Part shown: positions 46,819-54,782 of the stretch, one piece after another | How the letters are laid out: every line of letters starts with the position of its first letter | Position numbering within the stretch: the first letter of the stretch is position 1 | Assembly: GCF_003946515.1 (NCBI RefSeq) | Contig: NZ_RHOM01000014.1 | Span: 1-63,841 of the forward strand | Origin: Companilactobacillus zhongbaensis | GTDB taxonomy: Bacteria; Bacillota; Bacilli; Lactobacillales; Lactobacillaceae | DNA length: 63,841 bases | Reading direction: 5' to 3' | Notes under the pieces: model-generated | The model's input: only the letters and a program-made list of their open reading frames with translations | The model's database searches: none | Told to the model about the DNA's origin: nothing | Translations under genes and position numbers: made by a program

Positions 46819-46956
46819 ATGAATATGAAATATCGTGTATATTTAGATACAGATTCACAATTGTTTACTGTCGTGGATAAAAACAACGAAAACGTTAAAG
46901 CCAACGGTACAACAATTGAAGAAGCTATCGGAAAATTAAAAATGTTAGTTGCTTAA
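46819..46956 (+). CDS. 45-aa soluble small protein
   Basis: Reads MNMKYRVYLDTDSQLFTVVD, then KNNENVKANGTTIEEAIGKL and KMLVA. Alternating polar/hydrophobic residues suggest a small beta-beta-alpha fold; there is no signal or membrane segment. GGAGG stands six bases before the ATG, a clear promoter lies upstream and a terminator directly after, so it is very probably expressed. The family is unknown to me. Cre-like sites suggest repression by a preferred sugar. Confidence 0.72.
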   Translation: MNMKYRVYLDTDSQLFTVVDKNNENVKANGTTIEEAIGKLKMLVA

Positions 46957-47011
46957 GAAAAAACGATACTTGAAAACTTAATTTGTTTTCAGGCATCGTT
47001 TATTTTTTTGT
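46957..47011 (+). terminator. terminator of the 45-aa ORF
   Basis: AAACGATACTTGAAAAC / GTTTTCAGGCATCGTTT stem, then a T-run. Confidence 0.85.
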
Positions 47012-47201
47012 GTTTTTTTCAGTGGTTGGGATTTTTTGTGGGAGCTTTGTTTTCAATGGTTGATTGGTTTAGTTTTGGATCGATATTTTTTAGATGTTGT
47101 TTGTTTTATAGTTGGACGCCGTGGCTTTTGGTTTTGAAAATGTGGATGCTTGCAGCATTTATTGAATTTAAATTAGTTGGTTCTCAAATTTGCAGTAATA
47201 A
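47012..47201 (+). other. extreme T/G-rich spacer without a supported gene
   Basis: Hand count of 47021-47140 gives about 97 T or G of 120. Open frames crossing it have no ribosome site and run into repeat B3, so I do not call them genes. It is the strongest example of the plus-strand T/G bias beside the repeats. Confidence 0.7.
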
Positions 47202-47525
47202 AATAGCACTATCCATTTTTTGCAGGCAAAACTTGCAGCAATTTTGGATAGTGCTTTTTATTTTAATCCTCAAGTATGCGGAAACGAGCTCCAGGCGACA
47301 GCGGCCTCCGGTTTAGAAACTGTCAGCAGACACGGCTTCGCCGCACCTTGTGTGCTGACAGTCCCTAAATCCCCAGCAGCTGACCGTAGCCTTCCGCTCT
47401 ATGAGTTGAAAACGAGTTCCGAGACGCAGCGGTCTCCGGTTAACACAGGTGGTCGAGGCACGACTGCGTCGCACCTTGTTCGACCACCCGCGTTAATCCT
47501 CAGCAGCTAACCGCGCCTCTCCACT
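47202..47525 (+). repeat. structured intergenic repeat, family B, copy 3 (two units)
   Basis: Starts with a terminator-like hairpin GCACTATCCA (47206-47215) / TGGATAGTGC (47245-47254) whose loop carries GCAAAACTTGCAGCA, then TTTTTATTTT and ATCCTCAAGTATGC. Unit a has hairpin CTGTCAGCA (47320-47328) / TGCTGACAG (47353-47361); unit b has GGTGGTCGA (47448-47456) / TCGACCACC (47480-47488). Both have AACGAG-TTCC or CTCC, CAGCGGYCTCCGGTT on the left and CAGCAGCT on the right. The two units differ in stem sequence, yet both pair perfectly. Confidence 0.85.
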
Positions 47526-47527
47526 CT

Positions 47528-47875
47528 CTATTTTTTCAATTTTTTCCCATTAGCATACATAATTCCCCAGATTCCAGGTATTAGATACAATGTTGGTCCG
47601 AAGAATGCTAAGACTACTAATACTATTGGGTAGATGTATGAGTTGTCTTTGTGGATGAATTTGATCATGAAGAATGAGATTATTTGGATGGCTATTAACA
47701 TTAAGGCGATTACGATCGACATTCCTATTGCTAAGGCTCTATCCATTTGGTTGTTGCTTAGTGCTGAGACGTGGGATAGGGCACCTACTAATAAGACTGC
47801 TAATAAAAAGTAGATTACGGTGTTGATCCACCATACTATCCAACCTGATTTTTGTACTGGTGTTTCTGATTTCAT
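47528..47875 (-). CDS. small membrane protein, four predicted helices
   Basis: 115 aa with about three to four hydrophobic segments (WIVWWINTVIYFLLAVLLVGALSH... shortened here) and a lysine-rich end NGKKLKK. Not assigned to a family. Start at 47875, six bases after GGAGGGG, giving MKSETPVQKSGW; the reading that begins 15 bases earlier overlaps this site. The plus strand across it is T/G-rich, like the nearby repeat. No partner gene. Confidence 0.7.
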   Translation of the reverse strand: MKSETPVQKSGWIVWWINTVIYFLLAVLLVGALSHVSALSNNQMDRALAIGMSIVIALMLIAIQIISFFMIKFIHKDNSYIYPIVLVVLAFFGPTLYLIPGIWGIMYANGKKLKK

Positions 47876-48099
47876 GTAATTCCCCTCCATTTATCTTTTG
47901 ATAATATTTTACAATAGAAAAAATATAGAATGGCAATTTTAAAGATTTTCCAATTAATTTATTTAAAAAGGCTTAATAAAGGCATCTTTTGTTGAAATCA
48001 ATCTGAAAAAAATTGCATAATCTAGGCGAGTATATCTCGGTCAAATTTGCTGTTAATTTATTGAGAATGCTAATTTTACAAGTGATTGGAGTTTTTAAG

Positions 48100-48492
48100 A
48101 TGTTAAAAGAATTTAAGGATTTTATTGCCCGTGGTAATGTTATGGACTTGGCCGTTGGTGTAATTATGGGGGCTGCTTTCACAGCTATTGTTACTTCATT
48201 AGTGTCAAATTTGATCAATCCATTGATCGGACTCGTTTTTGGCAAGATCGATCTTTCAAAGATGTCAGTCCAAGTTGCCGGTGCTAATTTCAAATATGGT
48301 AGTTTTATCGAATCTATCATTAACTTTTTGATCATTTCACTAGTAGTTTTCTTCCTCGTTAAGGGTGTTAATAAATTGATGACTAGCAAGAAACACGAAG
48401 AAGCAGCTCCAGAACCAACAAAAGAAGACGAAATGATTGCTTATTTGAAAAAAATCTCTGAATCTATGGATGAATCACATTCAAATAAATAG
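48100..48492 (+). CDS. mscL: large-conductance mechanosensitive channel
   Basis: Emergency pressure valve opened by membrane tension. The 130-aa protein has the signature [20 protein letters not shown], the first helix lining the pore ([19 protein letters not shown]), a second helix [16 protein letters not shown] and the cytoplasmic helix [15 protein letters not shown]. Start at ATG 48100; longer readings of the frame have no ribosome site. Confidence 0.95.
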   Translation: MLKEFKDFIARGNVMDLAVGVIMGAAFTAIVTSLVSNLINPLIGLVFGKIDLSKMSVQVAGANFKYGSFIESIINFLIISLVVFFLVKGVNKLMTSKKHEEAAPEPTKEDEMIAYLKKISESMDESHSNK

Positions 48493-48651
48493 ACTACTTT
48501 TTCTGAAAATTAAAACTCTTCCAATGGTCATTAAAGATTAAATAAAGCTGATAAATATAGATTTTTCCTTTATTGTCTTGTAAAAAATGAAAATAGGGGT
48601 TACTATAATTAACACAAAATTAATTTTTTTTTAATCAGTGGAGGGAATAAA

Positions 48652-49878
48652 ATGACAGATACAAAGAAAGTAGTTTTAGCTTATTCAGGAGGTTTGGATA
48701 CATCAGTAGCCATTCCATGGCTTAAGAACAAAGGATATGACGTTATTGCATGTTGTATCAACGTAGGTGAAGGTAAAGATCCTGACTTTATCGAAAAGAA
48801 GGCCATCAACGCAGGCGCTGTTTCAGCCGAAACAATCGACGCAAAAGATGAATTTGCTGATGGATATGCATTAGTTTCATTACTAGGTAACACTCTCTAT
48901 GAGGGTAGCTATCCATTACTCTCTGCTTTATCCCGACCACTGATAGTTAAAAAATTAGTTGAAGTTGCTGAAAAGAATAATGCCGTAGCTATTGCTCACG
49001 GATGTACTGGTAAGGGTAACGACCAAGTTCGTTTCGAAGTTGGTATTCACGCCTTAGCACCAGACATGGAAGTTTTGAGTCCAGTTAGAGATTGGCACTG
49101 GTCACGTGAAGAAGAAATTGACTTCGCTAAGAAACACAACATTCCAGTTCCTATCGATCTTGATTCACCATACTCAATCGATGCCAACATTTGGGGCCGT
49201 GCTAATGAAGCCGGTGTTCTTGAAGACCCATGGGTAGAAGCACCAGAAGATGCTTTTGGCCTAACAAACCCAATCGAAAAAACACCTGATGAACCAGAAG
49301 TAATGACAATCAAGTTCAACAAGGGTGTTCCCGTTGCTATCAACGACGAAGAAATGAAATTTGCAACTATGATCGAGAAACTTAACGAAATTGCTGGTAA
49401 GCATGGTGTTGGTAGAATCGATCATATTGAAAATAGATTAGTTGGTATCAAGTCACGTGAAATTTACGAATGCCCAGCTGCAATGGTATTGATCACAGCT
49501 CACAAAGAGCTCGAAGATTTGACAACAGAACGTGACTTAGGTCACTTCAAACCAGTTATCGAAAAAGAACTTACAGAGATTATCTACAATGGTTTGTGGT
49601 TCTCACCATTGATGGACTCAATTTTGGCCTTCTTGAAAGAAAGTCAAAAGAACGTTACTGGTGAAATCAGATTGAAGTTATTCAAGGGTAATATTTGGAT
49701 CCTTGGGCGTAAATCAGAAGTTTCATTGTACGATAAAGATCTTGCTACATACACATCAGCTGACTCATTTGATCAAGAAGCTGCCAAAGGATTTATCAAA
49801 CTTTGGGGTCTTCCAACTCAAGTACAAGCTCAAGTCGATGCTAAAAATGCAAAGAATCCAGTAAATGAGGGCAAATAA
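48652..49878 (+). CDS. argG: argininosuccinate synthase
   Basis: ATP-dependent joining of citrulline and aspartate. The 408-aa protein starts with the PP-loop [10 protein letters not shown] (about 9-18) and contains [15 protein letters not shown] (about 116-130) and [17 protein letters not shown]. Strong GGAGGG site. It shares one base with argH (stop TAA and start ATG), so the two form an operon that completes arginine synthesis from citrulline. TATAAT near 48608 may be the -10 element. Confidence 0.96.
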   Translation: MTDTKKVVLAYSGGLDTSVAIPWLKNKGYDVIACCINVGEGKDPDFIEKKAINAGAVSAETIDAKDEFADGYALVSLLGNTLYEGSYPLLSALSRPLIVKKLVEVAEKNNAVAIAHGCTGKGNDQVRFEVGIHALAPDMEVLSPVRDWHWSREEEIDFAKKHNIPVPIDLDSPYSIDANIWGRANEAGVLEDPWVEAPEDAFGLTNPIEKTPDEPEVMTIKFNKGVPVAINDEEMKFATMIEKLNEIAGKHGVGRIDHIENRLVGIKSREIYECPAAMVLITAHKELEDLTTERDLGHFKPVIEKELTEIIYNGLWFSPLMDSILAFLKESQKNVTGEIRLKLFKGNIWILGRKSEVSLYDKDLATYTSADSFDQEAAKGFIKLWGLPTQVQAQVDAKNAKNPVNEGK

Positions 49879-51257
49879 TGAGTACCAAAAAATTATGGGG
49901 TGGCCGTTTTCAAGCTCAAGCTGAAGCTTGGGTCGACGAATTCGGTGCATCAATAAGTTTTGATCAACTCATGGCTGACGAAGATATCGAGGGTTCTTTA
50001 GCACACGTTAAAATGTTAAAGAAAACTGGTATTTTGCCAGTTGAAGACTGCGATAAGATCATCGCTGGCCTTGAAAATGTTCGTCAAGAACTCCACGATG
50101 GGAAGCTTAATTTCACAGTTGAAAACGAGGATATTCATATGAATATCGAAAGTATTTTAACTGATGAGATCGGACCGGTCGCCGGTAAATTACATACTGG
50201 ACGTTCTAGAAACGACCAAGTGGCAACTGATTTTCACTTGTACGTTAAGAATCGTTTGCCTAAGATCATTGAAGAAATTAAGACTATCCAACAAACTTTA
50301 GTCTCATTGGCTGAAGAAAATGTCGAAACGATCATGCCAGGTTATACGCATCTTCAACATGCCCAACCTATTTCGTATGGACATTATTTGATGGCTTATT
50401 ATTCAATGTTCAAACGAGACGTTGAACGTTTCGAGTTCAATAATAAACATGCCGATATTAGCCCCTTAGGAGCTGCAGCATTGGCTGGAACAACTTTCCC
50501 AATCGATCGGGAGTTCACTGCTAAAGAGCTCGGATTCAGCGATATTTACAGTAATTCGTTGGATGCTGTTTCTGATCGTGACTTTGCATTGGAATTTTTG
50601 AGTAATGCTTCAATCTTGATGATGCATCTATCACGTTTTTGTGAAGAGATCAGTATGTGGGTCAGCTACGAATTCCAATACGTGGAATTGTCTGACAAAT
50701 ACACAACTGGTAGCTCGATCATGCCACAGAAGAAAAATCCTGACATGGCTGAGTTGATCAGAGGTAAGAGTGGACGTGTTTACGGTCATTTGATCGGCTT
50801 ATTATCAACGATGAAGTCATTGCCATTGGCTTACAACAAAGACTTACAAGAAGATAAAGAAGGTACCTTTGATACCGTCAAAACGCTCTTGCCAGCCCTG
50901 AAAGTGTTCAATGGAATGATCTCAACGCTTAAGCCTAAAAAAGAAAACATGCGTCATGCCACAGAAAATGATTTTTCAAATGCAACCGAATTGGCCGATT
51001 ATCTAGCAACTAAGGGTATTCCATTTAGAGAAGCCCACGGAATCGTTGGACAATTAGTTCTCCAAGGATTACAAACGCATAAGAATCTTCAAGACATCAC
51101 GATGGATGAGTTCAAAGAGATCTCACCAAAGATCGATGAAGACGTTTATGAAGTTTTGAAGTCAGAAGTTGCTGTTGAAAGAAGAAATTCTCTCGGTGGA
51201 ACAGGATTTGCTTCCGTAAGAAAACAAATCGCTGACGCGAAAAAAGAATTGCACTAA
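49878..51257 (+). CDS. argH: argininosuccinate lyase
   Basis: Splits argininosuccinate to arginine and fumarate. The 459-aa protein shows the fumarase/lyase superfamily signature [12 protein letters not shown] (about 277-288), the [12 protein letters not shown] region (about 108-119) and [13 protein letters not shown] (about 157-169). Terminator just after the stop. Confidence 0.96.
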   Translation: MSTKKLWGGRFQAQAEAWVDEFGASISFDQLMADEDIEGSLAHVKMLKKTGILPVEDCDKIIAGLENVRQELHDGKLNFTVENEDIHMNIESILTDEIGPVAGKLHTGRSRNDQVATDFHLYVKNRLPKIIEEIKTIQQTLVSLAEENVETIMPGYTHLQHAQPISYGHYLMAYYSMFKRDVERFEFNNKHADISPLGAAALAGTTFPIDREFTAKELGFSDIYSNSLDAVSDRDFALEFLSNASILMMHLSRFCEEISMWVSYEFQYVELSDKYTTGSSIMPQKKNPDMAELIRGKSGRVYGHLIGLLSTMKSLPLAYNKDLQEDKEGTFDTVKTLLPALKVFNGMISTLKPKKENMRHATENDFSNATELADYLATKGIPFREAHGIVGQLVLQGLQTHKNLQDITMDEFKEISPKIDEDVYEVLKSEVAVERRNSLGGTGFASVRKQIADAKKELH

Positions 51258-51262
51258 TTAAA

Positions 51263-51313
51263 TAGTGTCCAATAATTTTCAGAAAAAGCTGAAAGTTGTT
51301 GGACACTTTTTTA
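51263..51313 (+). terminator. terminator of argGH
   Basis: AGTGTCCAA...TTGGACACT stem around a second small hairpin TTTTCAG..CTGAAA, then a T-run. Confidence 0.85.
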
Positions 51314-51334
51314 GTATTGTGTATTTCAAAAAAT

Positions 51335-51471
51335 GGACCGAAGTATATAATATGATATATAGCAAATTACTGGCCCGGTATTTGCTATACTTACTTAATC
51401 TTTCCCGAATATAGTTCATTTTCCATTTTTAATCAGGGTTCGGTCCTACTCGAAGGAGTAGGGCCTTTTTG
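51335..51471 (+). ncRNA. candidate structured RNA with intrinsic terminator
   Basis: A 12-bp hairpin TATAGCAAAT-AC / GTATTTGCTATA with TGGCCCG in the loop (about 51358-51389) is followed by a C/T-rich linker and a terminator GGTCCTACTC / GAGTAGGGCC (51442-51465) with T-run. GGACCGAA (51335-51342) could pair with TTCGGTCC (51439-51446), which overlaps the terminator's 5' arm, as in switchable leaders. It stands 88 bases before a small membrane-protein gene, so it could be a leader RNA or an independent small RNA. Confidence 0.45.
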
Positions 51472-51558
51472 TAATTGGCTTAAGATAGAGAAGTTGATAT
51501 ACTGATGTTAATAAGAGAAAATAACCGATTTTTTTAATAAATAATGGGGGATATTTAC

Positions 51559-51804
51559 TTGAAAAATTTGGCAATTGTTTACGTCACAGAAGCTGATCGT
51601 GGTATTTATACATTTGTGTTAGTGGCGGCAGTGATATTGTGTATCGTATTTGCTTTGTTTAAGCGTTTTGATGTCATGGTAAAACTGTTTAATAAATATT
51701 ATGATACGAAAGATAAAATCGAAGGTCCGGTGGACTTTGGTCCAGATATTTTTCATTTTTTTACAATGGTCATTAAAGCCATTGCCCGTTTATTTGGTAG
51801 ATGA
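51559..51804 (+). CDS. small single-pass membrane protein
   Basis: 81 aa; one hydrophobic segment (about 16-35, YTFVLVAAVILCIVFALF) near the N-terminus, then a charged, soluble tail with KYYDTKDKIEGPVDFGPDIF and a basic end ARLFGR. Start at TTG 51559, after GGGGGA; the ATG at 51544 overlaps that site. Not assigned to a family. It follows the candidate RNA at 51.4 kb. The gap after it (51805-52048) has no gene that I can see. Confidence 0.65.
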   Translation: MKNLAIVYVTEADRGIYTFVLVAAVILCIVFALFKRFDVMVKLFNKYYDTKDKIEGPVDFGPDIFHFFTMVIKAIARLFGR

Positions 51805-52048
51805 CGTTTATGATTTTCTGATTCGAATGGTTGTTTATAATTAGTTATGTTTTATATCGTAATGTTTTGTTAAATCATTTGATGACGTTGTCACGCAATC
51901 AAATAATTACTGTGTCACTGAGAGTTAATCATATCCATGTTTGAGATATATCTTGCTTGGGTTATATAACTTTATTAAGTAATTAGTGAAAAGGTTCACA
52001 AAGTGAGGTATACTCTTGAATGTAACTTATCTTAAGGAGGATTATTTA

Positions 52049-52663
52049 ATGAAAAAGAAACACATTACATTATTAACATCGTTAATAATTGCAATTGCGT
52101 TCCTTATCAATGGAGGAGTTGTCAAAGCTCAAGATGTTAGTAAAGCTGAGCTTACTGCTGATATTAATTATCAGGATCCAAGTATAACGGACCTTATGAG
52201 CAATTCCGATTATTTTAGCATTGGGCTTTTGAACGAGAAAGTCTCTGCTATAAAAGAACAGAATCCGGGAATTAATGATAGTGACATTGTGACTAAAGTA
52301 ATTTCTGTTCCTTTAGTTAGTAAAACAAATAGATCTGTTCCAACGGGTGTTGCTACGCTGGCGTTAGTGGGATATCGGAAGGATAATTCTACGTTTAATG
52401 TTTCTTACTATACAAAAAACACCTAGGGAGTTGATGGCGTTGTATATGCCGACTTCTCAGCAGTAACCGCGGATGGATCTCAAACAGAATCTTGGATTTG
52501 GAAGAAAGCTACATCCGGTGGAGGGCTTGCTGATGGAAATAAAGATGTGCACTTTGCACCAGCTGAATGGAATTACGCTGGTTTTACCTTTGGCTACATG
52601 ACTGTTCCATATCCATATGAAAGTCCAGCTCCATTTACACCTGGCGGAATTAATTTTAAATAA
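52049..52663 (+). pseudogene. secreted protein gene interrupted by an in-frame TAG
   Basis: AAGGAGG precedes ATG 52049. A signal peptide (MKKKHITLLTSLIIAIAFLINGGVVKA, given by position 1-27) leads a mature domain of about 100 residues. TAG at 52424-52426 interrupts it, yet the same frame stays open for another 78 codons (GVDGVVYADFSAVTADGSQT onward, ending GGINFK) to TAA at 52661, followed by a terminator. Codon use and composition do not change at the stop. A single base change restores a protein of about 204 aa. Family unknown. Confidence 0.7.
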
Positions 52664-52670
52664 TAGTGTA

Positions 52671-52714
52671 TAAGATTTAAGACATTTGAATTTATTCAAA
52701 TGTCTTTTTTGATT
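52671..52714 (+). terminator. terminator after the interrupted secreted gene
   Basis: AAGACATTTGAAT / ATTCAAATGTCTT stem and T-run, placed after the distal stop and so supporting the full-length gene as the original unit. Confidence 0.85.
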
Positions 52715-52893
52715 CTAATAACTTTTTTAGCCCAGTAAAGCATATCAGACTGAGTTTCTGTGCATTCATTAAGAATATTCCAATAAACACATTATATATT
52801 TTTAATTCTTAAGAAAGGATAATTTTATGATTACTTTTCCTAACTAATGTTATTATGAATAGCGTATTAATTTTGTTATAGGAGGGGTGTACT

Positions 52894-53853
52894 TTGAGTG
52901 CAAAAGTAAGTAAGTTCATGTCGTCTCCCAGCAAGGTTTTTTATACGGCTGCGTTGACGATTATTGTTATCATGCTGATCGGTACTGGATTTGATTGGCA
53001 GATTTCACAGGCTATTATGGATCAAAATTCTTGGTTTGGTACTATTTTCCAAGATTTTGGCTTGTGGCCAATTCCATTTATTATTATTTTGAGTTCCATG
53101 GTAATTATTAACTATGCTTGGCGGAGTAAAACTATGCCGTGGTTTGTTCGTTGTAGCATGATCCTTGGGGCTTTTGTCTTGTCAGGTTGGCAATTGTGGG
53201 CTAATTATTTAAAGACTACAGTTTATTATGCCTTAACTTTAAATGACAATATCAAAAAAGGCTTACCAGTGGGGCAAGCTAATAGTGATGGTGGTAATTT
53301 ACACTTATCATTTTTAGGTAATTTTGCCATTTGGATTATTATTTATTTAGTTATTTTCTTCTTAACACAAATTTGGCTTTCTCATAAGTCAGATGAGCAA
53401 ATGGACTACTTAGTCAAGGTCGCTGTTGTTGCAACTTTAGCAGCAATCGTTGCTAATGACATGAATAGTGCCATGAAGACTTATTGGGGCAGATGGAGAC
53501 CTTATGAATTAGCTGGCAATCACGTTAACTTCACGAACTGGTTCCAACCTAATGGAGCTAATGATCACATGAGTTTCCCATCTGGACATACAACGGCAGC
53601 AGCTGGTATCATGTTGCTACCAATGTTCGTTGATCGGGCTAATGTCAAACTTCAAAAGATCACATTTTGGCTTGGCTTAGCATATTGTATTCTAATGTGG
53701 GCTTCACGTGTCCGTGTCGGTGCTCACTTCTTGACAGATGCTACTTCAGGTCTTTGGACAGTTTGGTTTGTTTTCTTCATTGTTCTAAGTATCACCGGAA
53801 TGCATTTGGTCGAATGGAAAAAAGATCCGATACTGTCAGACCACAATATATAG
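52894..53853 (+). CDS. PAP2-family membrane phosphatase, long form
   Basis: 319-aa lipid phosphatase with the three catalytic motifs: KTYWGRWRPYE (about 195-205), SFPSGHTTAA (about 228-237) and SRVRVGAHFLTD (about 270-281). About six membrane segments. A possible glucose-6-phosphatase-like or undecaprenyl pyrophosphate activity cannot be decided. TTG start 7 nt after GGAGGGG. It is distinct from the shorter PAP2 gene at 21.2-21.9 kb. Confidence 0.85.
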   Translation: MSAKVSKFMSSPSKVFYTAALTIIVIMLIGTGFDWQISQAIMDQNSWFGTIFQDFGLWPIPFIIILSSMVIINYAWRSKTMPWFVRCSMILGAFVLSGWQLWANYLKTTVYYALTLNDNIKKGLPVGQANSDGGNLHLSFLGNFAIWIIIYLVIFFLTQIWLSHKSDEQMDYLVKVAVVATLAAIVANDMNSAMKTYWGRWRPYELAGNHVNFTNWFQPNGANDHMSFPSGHTTAAAGIMLLPMFVDRANVKLQKITFWLGLAYCILMWASRVRVGAHFLTDATSGLWTVWFVFFIVLSITGMHLVEWKKDPILSDHNI

Positions 53854-53970
53854 TGCTTTCATAGCTCATTTATCACTATATATATGTAAAAAATAGTGGA
53901 ATTAATATTTTCTCAATGCTACACTAATCTTTGTCGTTTTTATTTTTAACGTTTAGAGGGTGTATTGAGA

Positions 53971-54690
53971 ATGATGGTTATTAACGACTTTAAAGGCTGG
54001 AGCAAATCCAGTTACGGATTACTTGCACTAGGAATTGTAATGCAATTAATTATTTTAATAAGTTCTGGTAATTATTCAGCCATGAATTTAGTAACAGTTT
54101 TAGGGGCCATGTTGGGTGTAACTTGTGTCCTCATGATCAGTAATCGTAAGGCAAGTAATGGTATCTTCGGAATTATTTCCGCTATTATCATTATCGTCAA
54201 TGCGATGATCAACAAAGTATACGCAGACGCATTGTTGCAATTTGCATATATTTTCGTACTAGATATTCCTGTTTTAGTAGCTTGGACTAAGCATGAAGAT
54301 GGTACAGGAAACGCCGAAGTTTCTAAGCCACTTCAAGGATTCAAGCAATGGGCATATGCAATCGTTGGTATGTTGGCTATTTGGGCCGTATCATACGTCT
54401 TGTTAAAACAATTCGGTGATACTCAACCAGTAGTTGATGCACTAGGATTTTCGATCGGTATGATTGCATCGATCCTCTGTGTTAAGAGAATCAAGACCCA
54501 ATTCATTTTCTGGTTCGTTCAAGGAATCGTTTCAATGGTCCTCTGGATCAGAGCATCAATGTTAGCCGGAACAGGTTTGTTGAGCCCACTAGGTTTCATG
54601 TATGTAATTTACATGTTAAATGATTTAGTAGGTTGGATGACTTGGTCTCGTGCAGAACGCAAAGAAAAAGTTATGGAAACAGCTGAATAA
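53971..54690 (+). CDS. pnuC: PnuC-family nicotinamide riboside transporter
   Basis: Membrane permease of 239 aa for an NAD precursor. Seven or eight hydrophobic segments; WTKHEDGTGNAEV and the conserved end GFMYVIYMLNDLVGWMTWSR fit the PnuC family. Start at ATG 53971, about 10 nt after GAGGG; TTG 53965 is closer to the ribosome site and remains possible. Confidence 0.88.
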   Translation: MMVINDFKGWSKSSYGLLALGIVMQLIILISSGNYSAMNLVTVLGAMLGVTCVLMISNRKASNGIFGIISAIIIIVNAMINKVYADALLQFAYIFVLDIPVLVAWTKHEDGTGNAEVSKPLQGFKQWAYAIVGMLAIWAVSYVLLKQFGDTQPVVDALGFSIGMIASILCVKRIKTQFIFWFVQGIVSMVLWIRASMLAGTGLLSPLGFMYVIYMLNDLVGWMTWSRAERKEKVMETAE

Positions 54691-54693
54691 TAC

Positions 54694-54729
54694 AAAAAGG
54701 ATCCCGAATTTGTTGGGATCCTTTTTTTG
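54694..54729. terminator. bidirectional terminator between pnuC and the type II surface cluster
   Basis: AAAAAGGATCCCGAA / TTGGGATCCTTTTT stem flanked by A and T tracts; it serves pnuC and the converging surface gene. Confidence 0.88.
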
Positions 54730-54782
54730 ATGGTTTTAGAAAGAAACGATTAAATTGAGTCGGTTTCGCTTACGACAAATTT

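Noticed and set aside
47008-47510. Two open frames across the T/G-rich spacer and repeat B3
   Set aside because: No ribosome sites; the translation follows hairpin repeats whose other copies do not keep the frame.
12674-47525. CRISPR array
   Set aside because: The repeats are few, long, far apart and internally paired; there are no regularly spaced short repeats and no cas genes.
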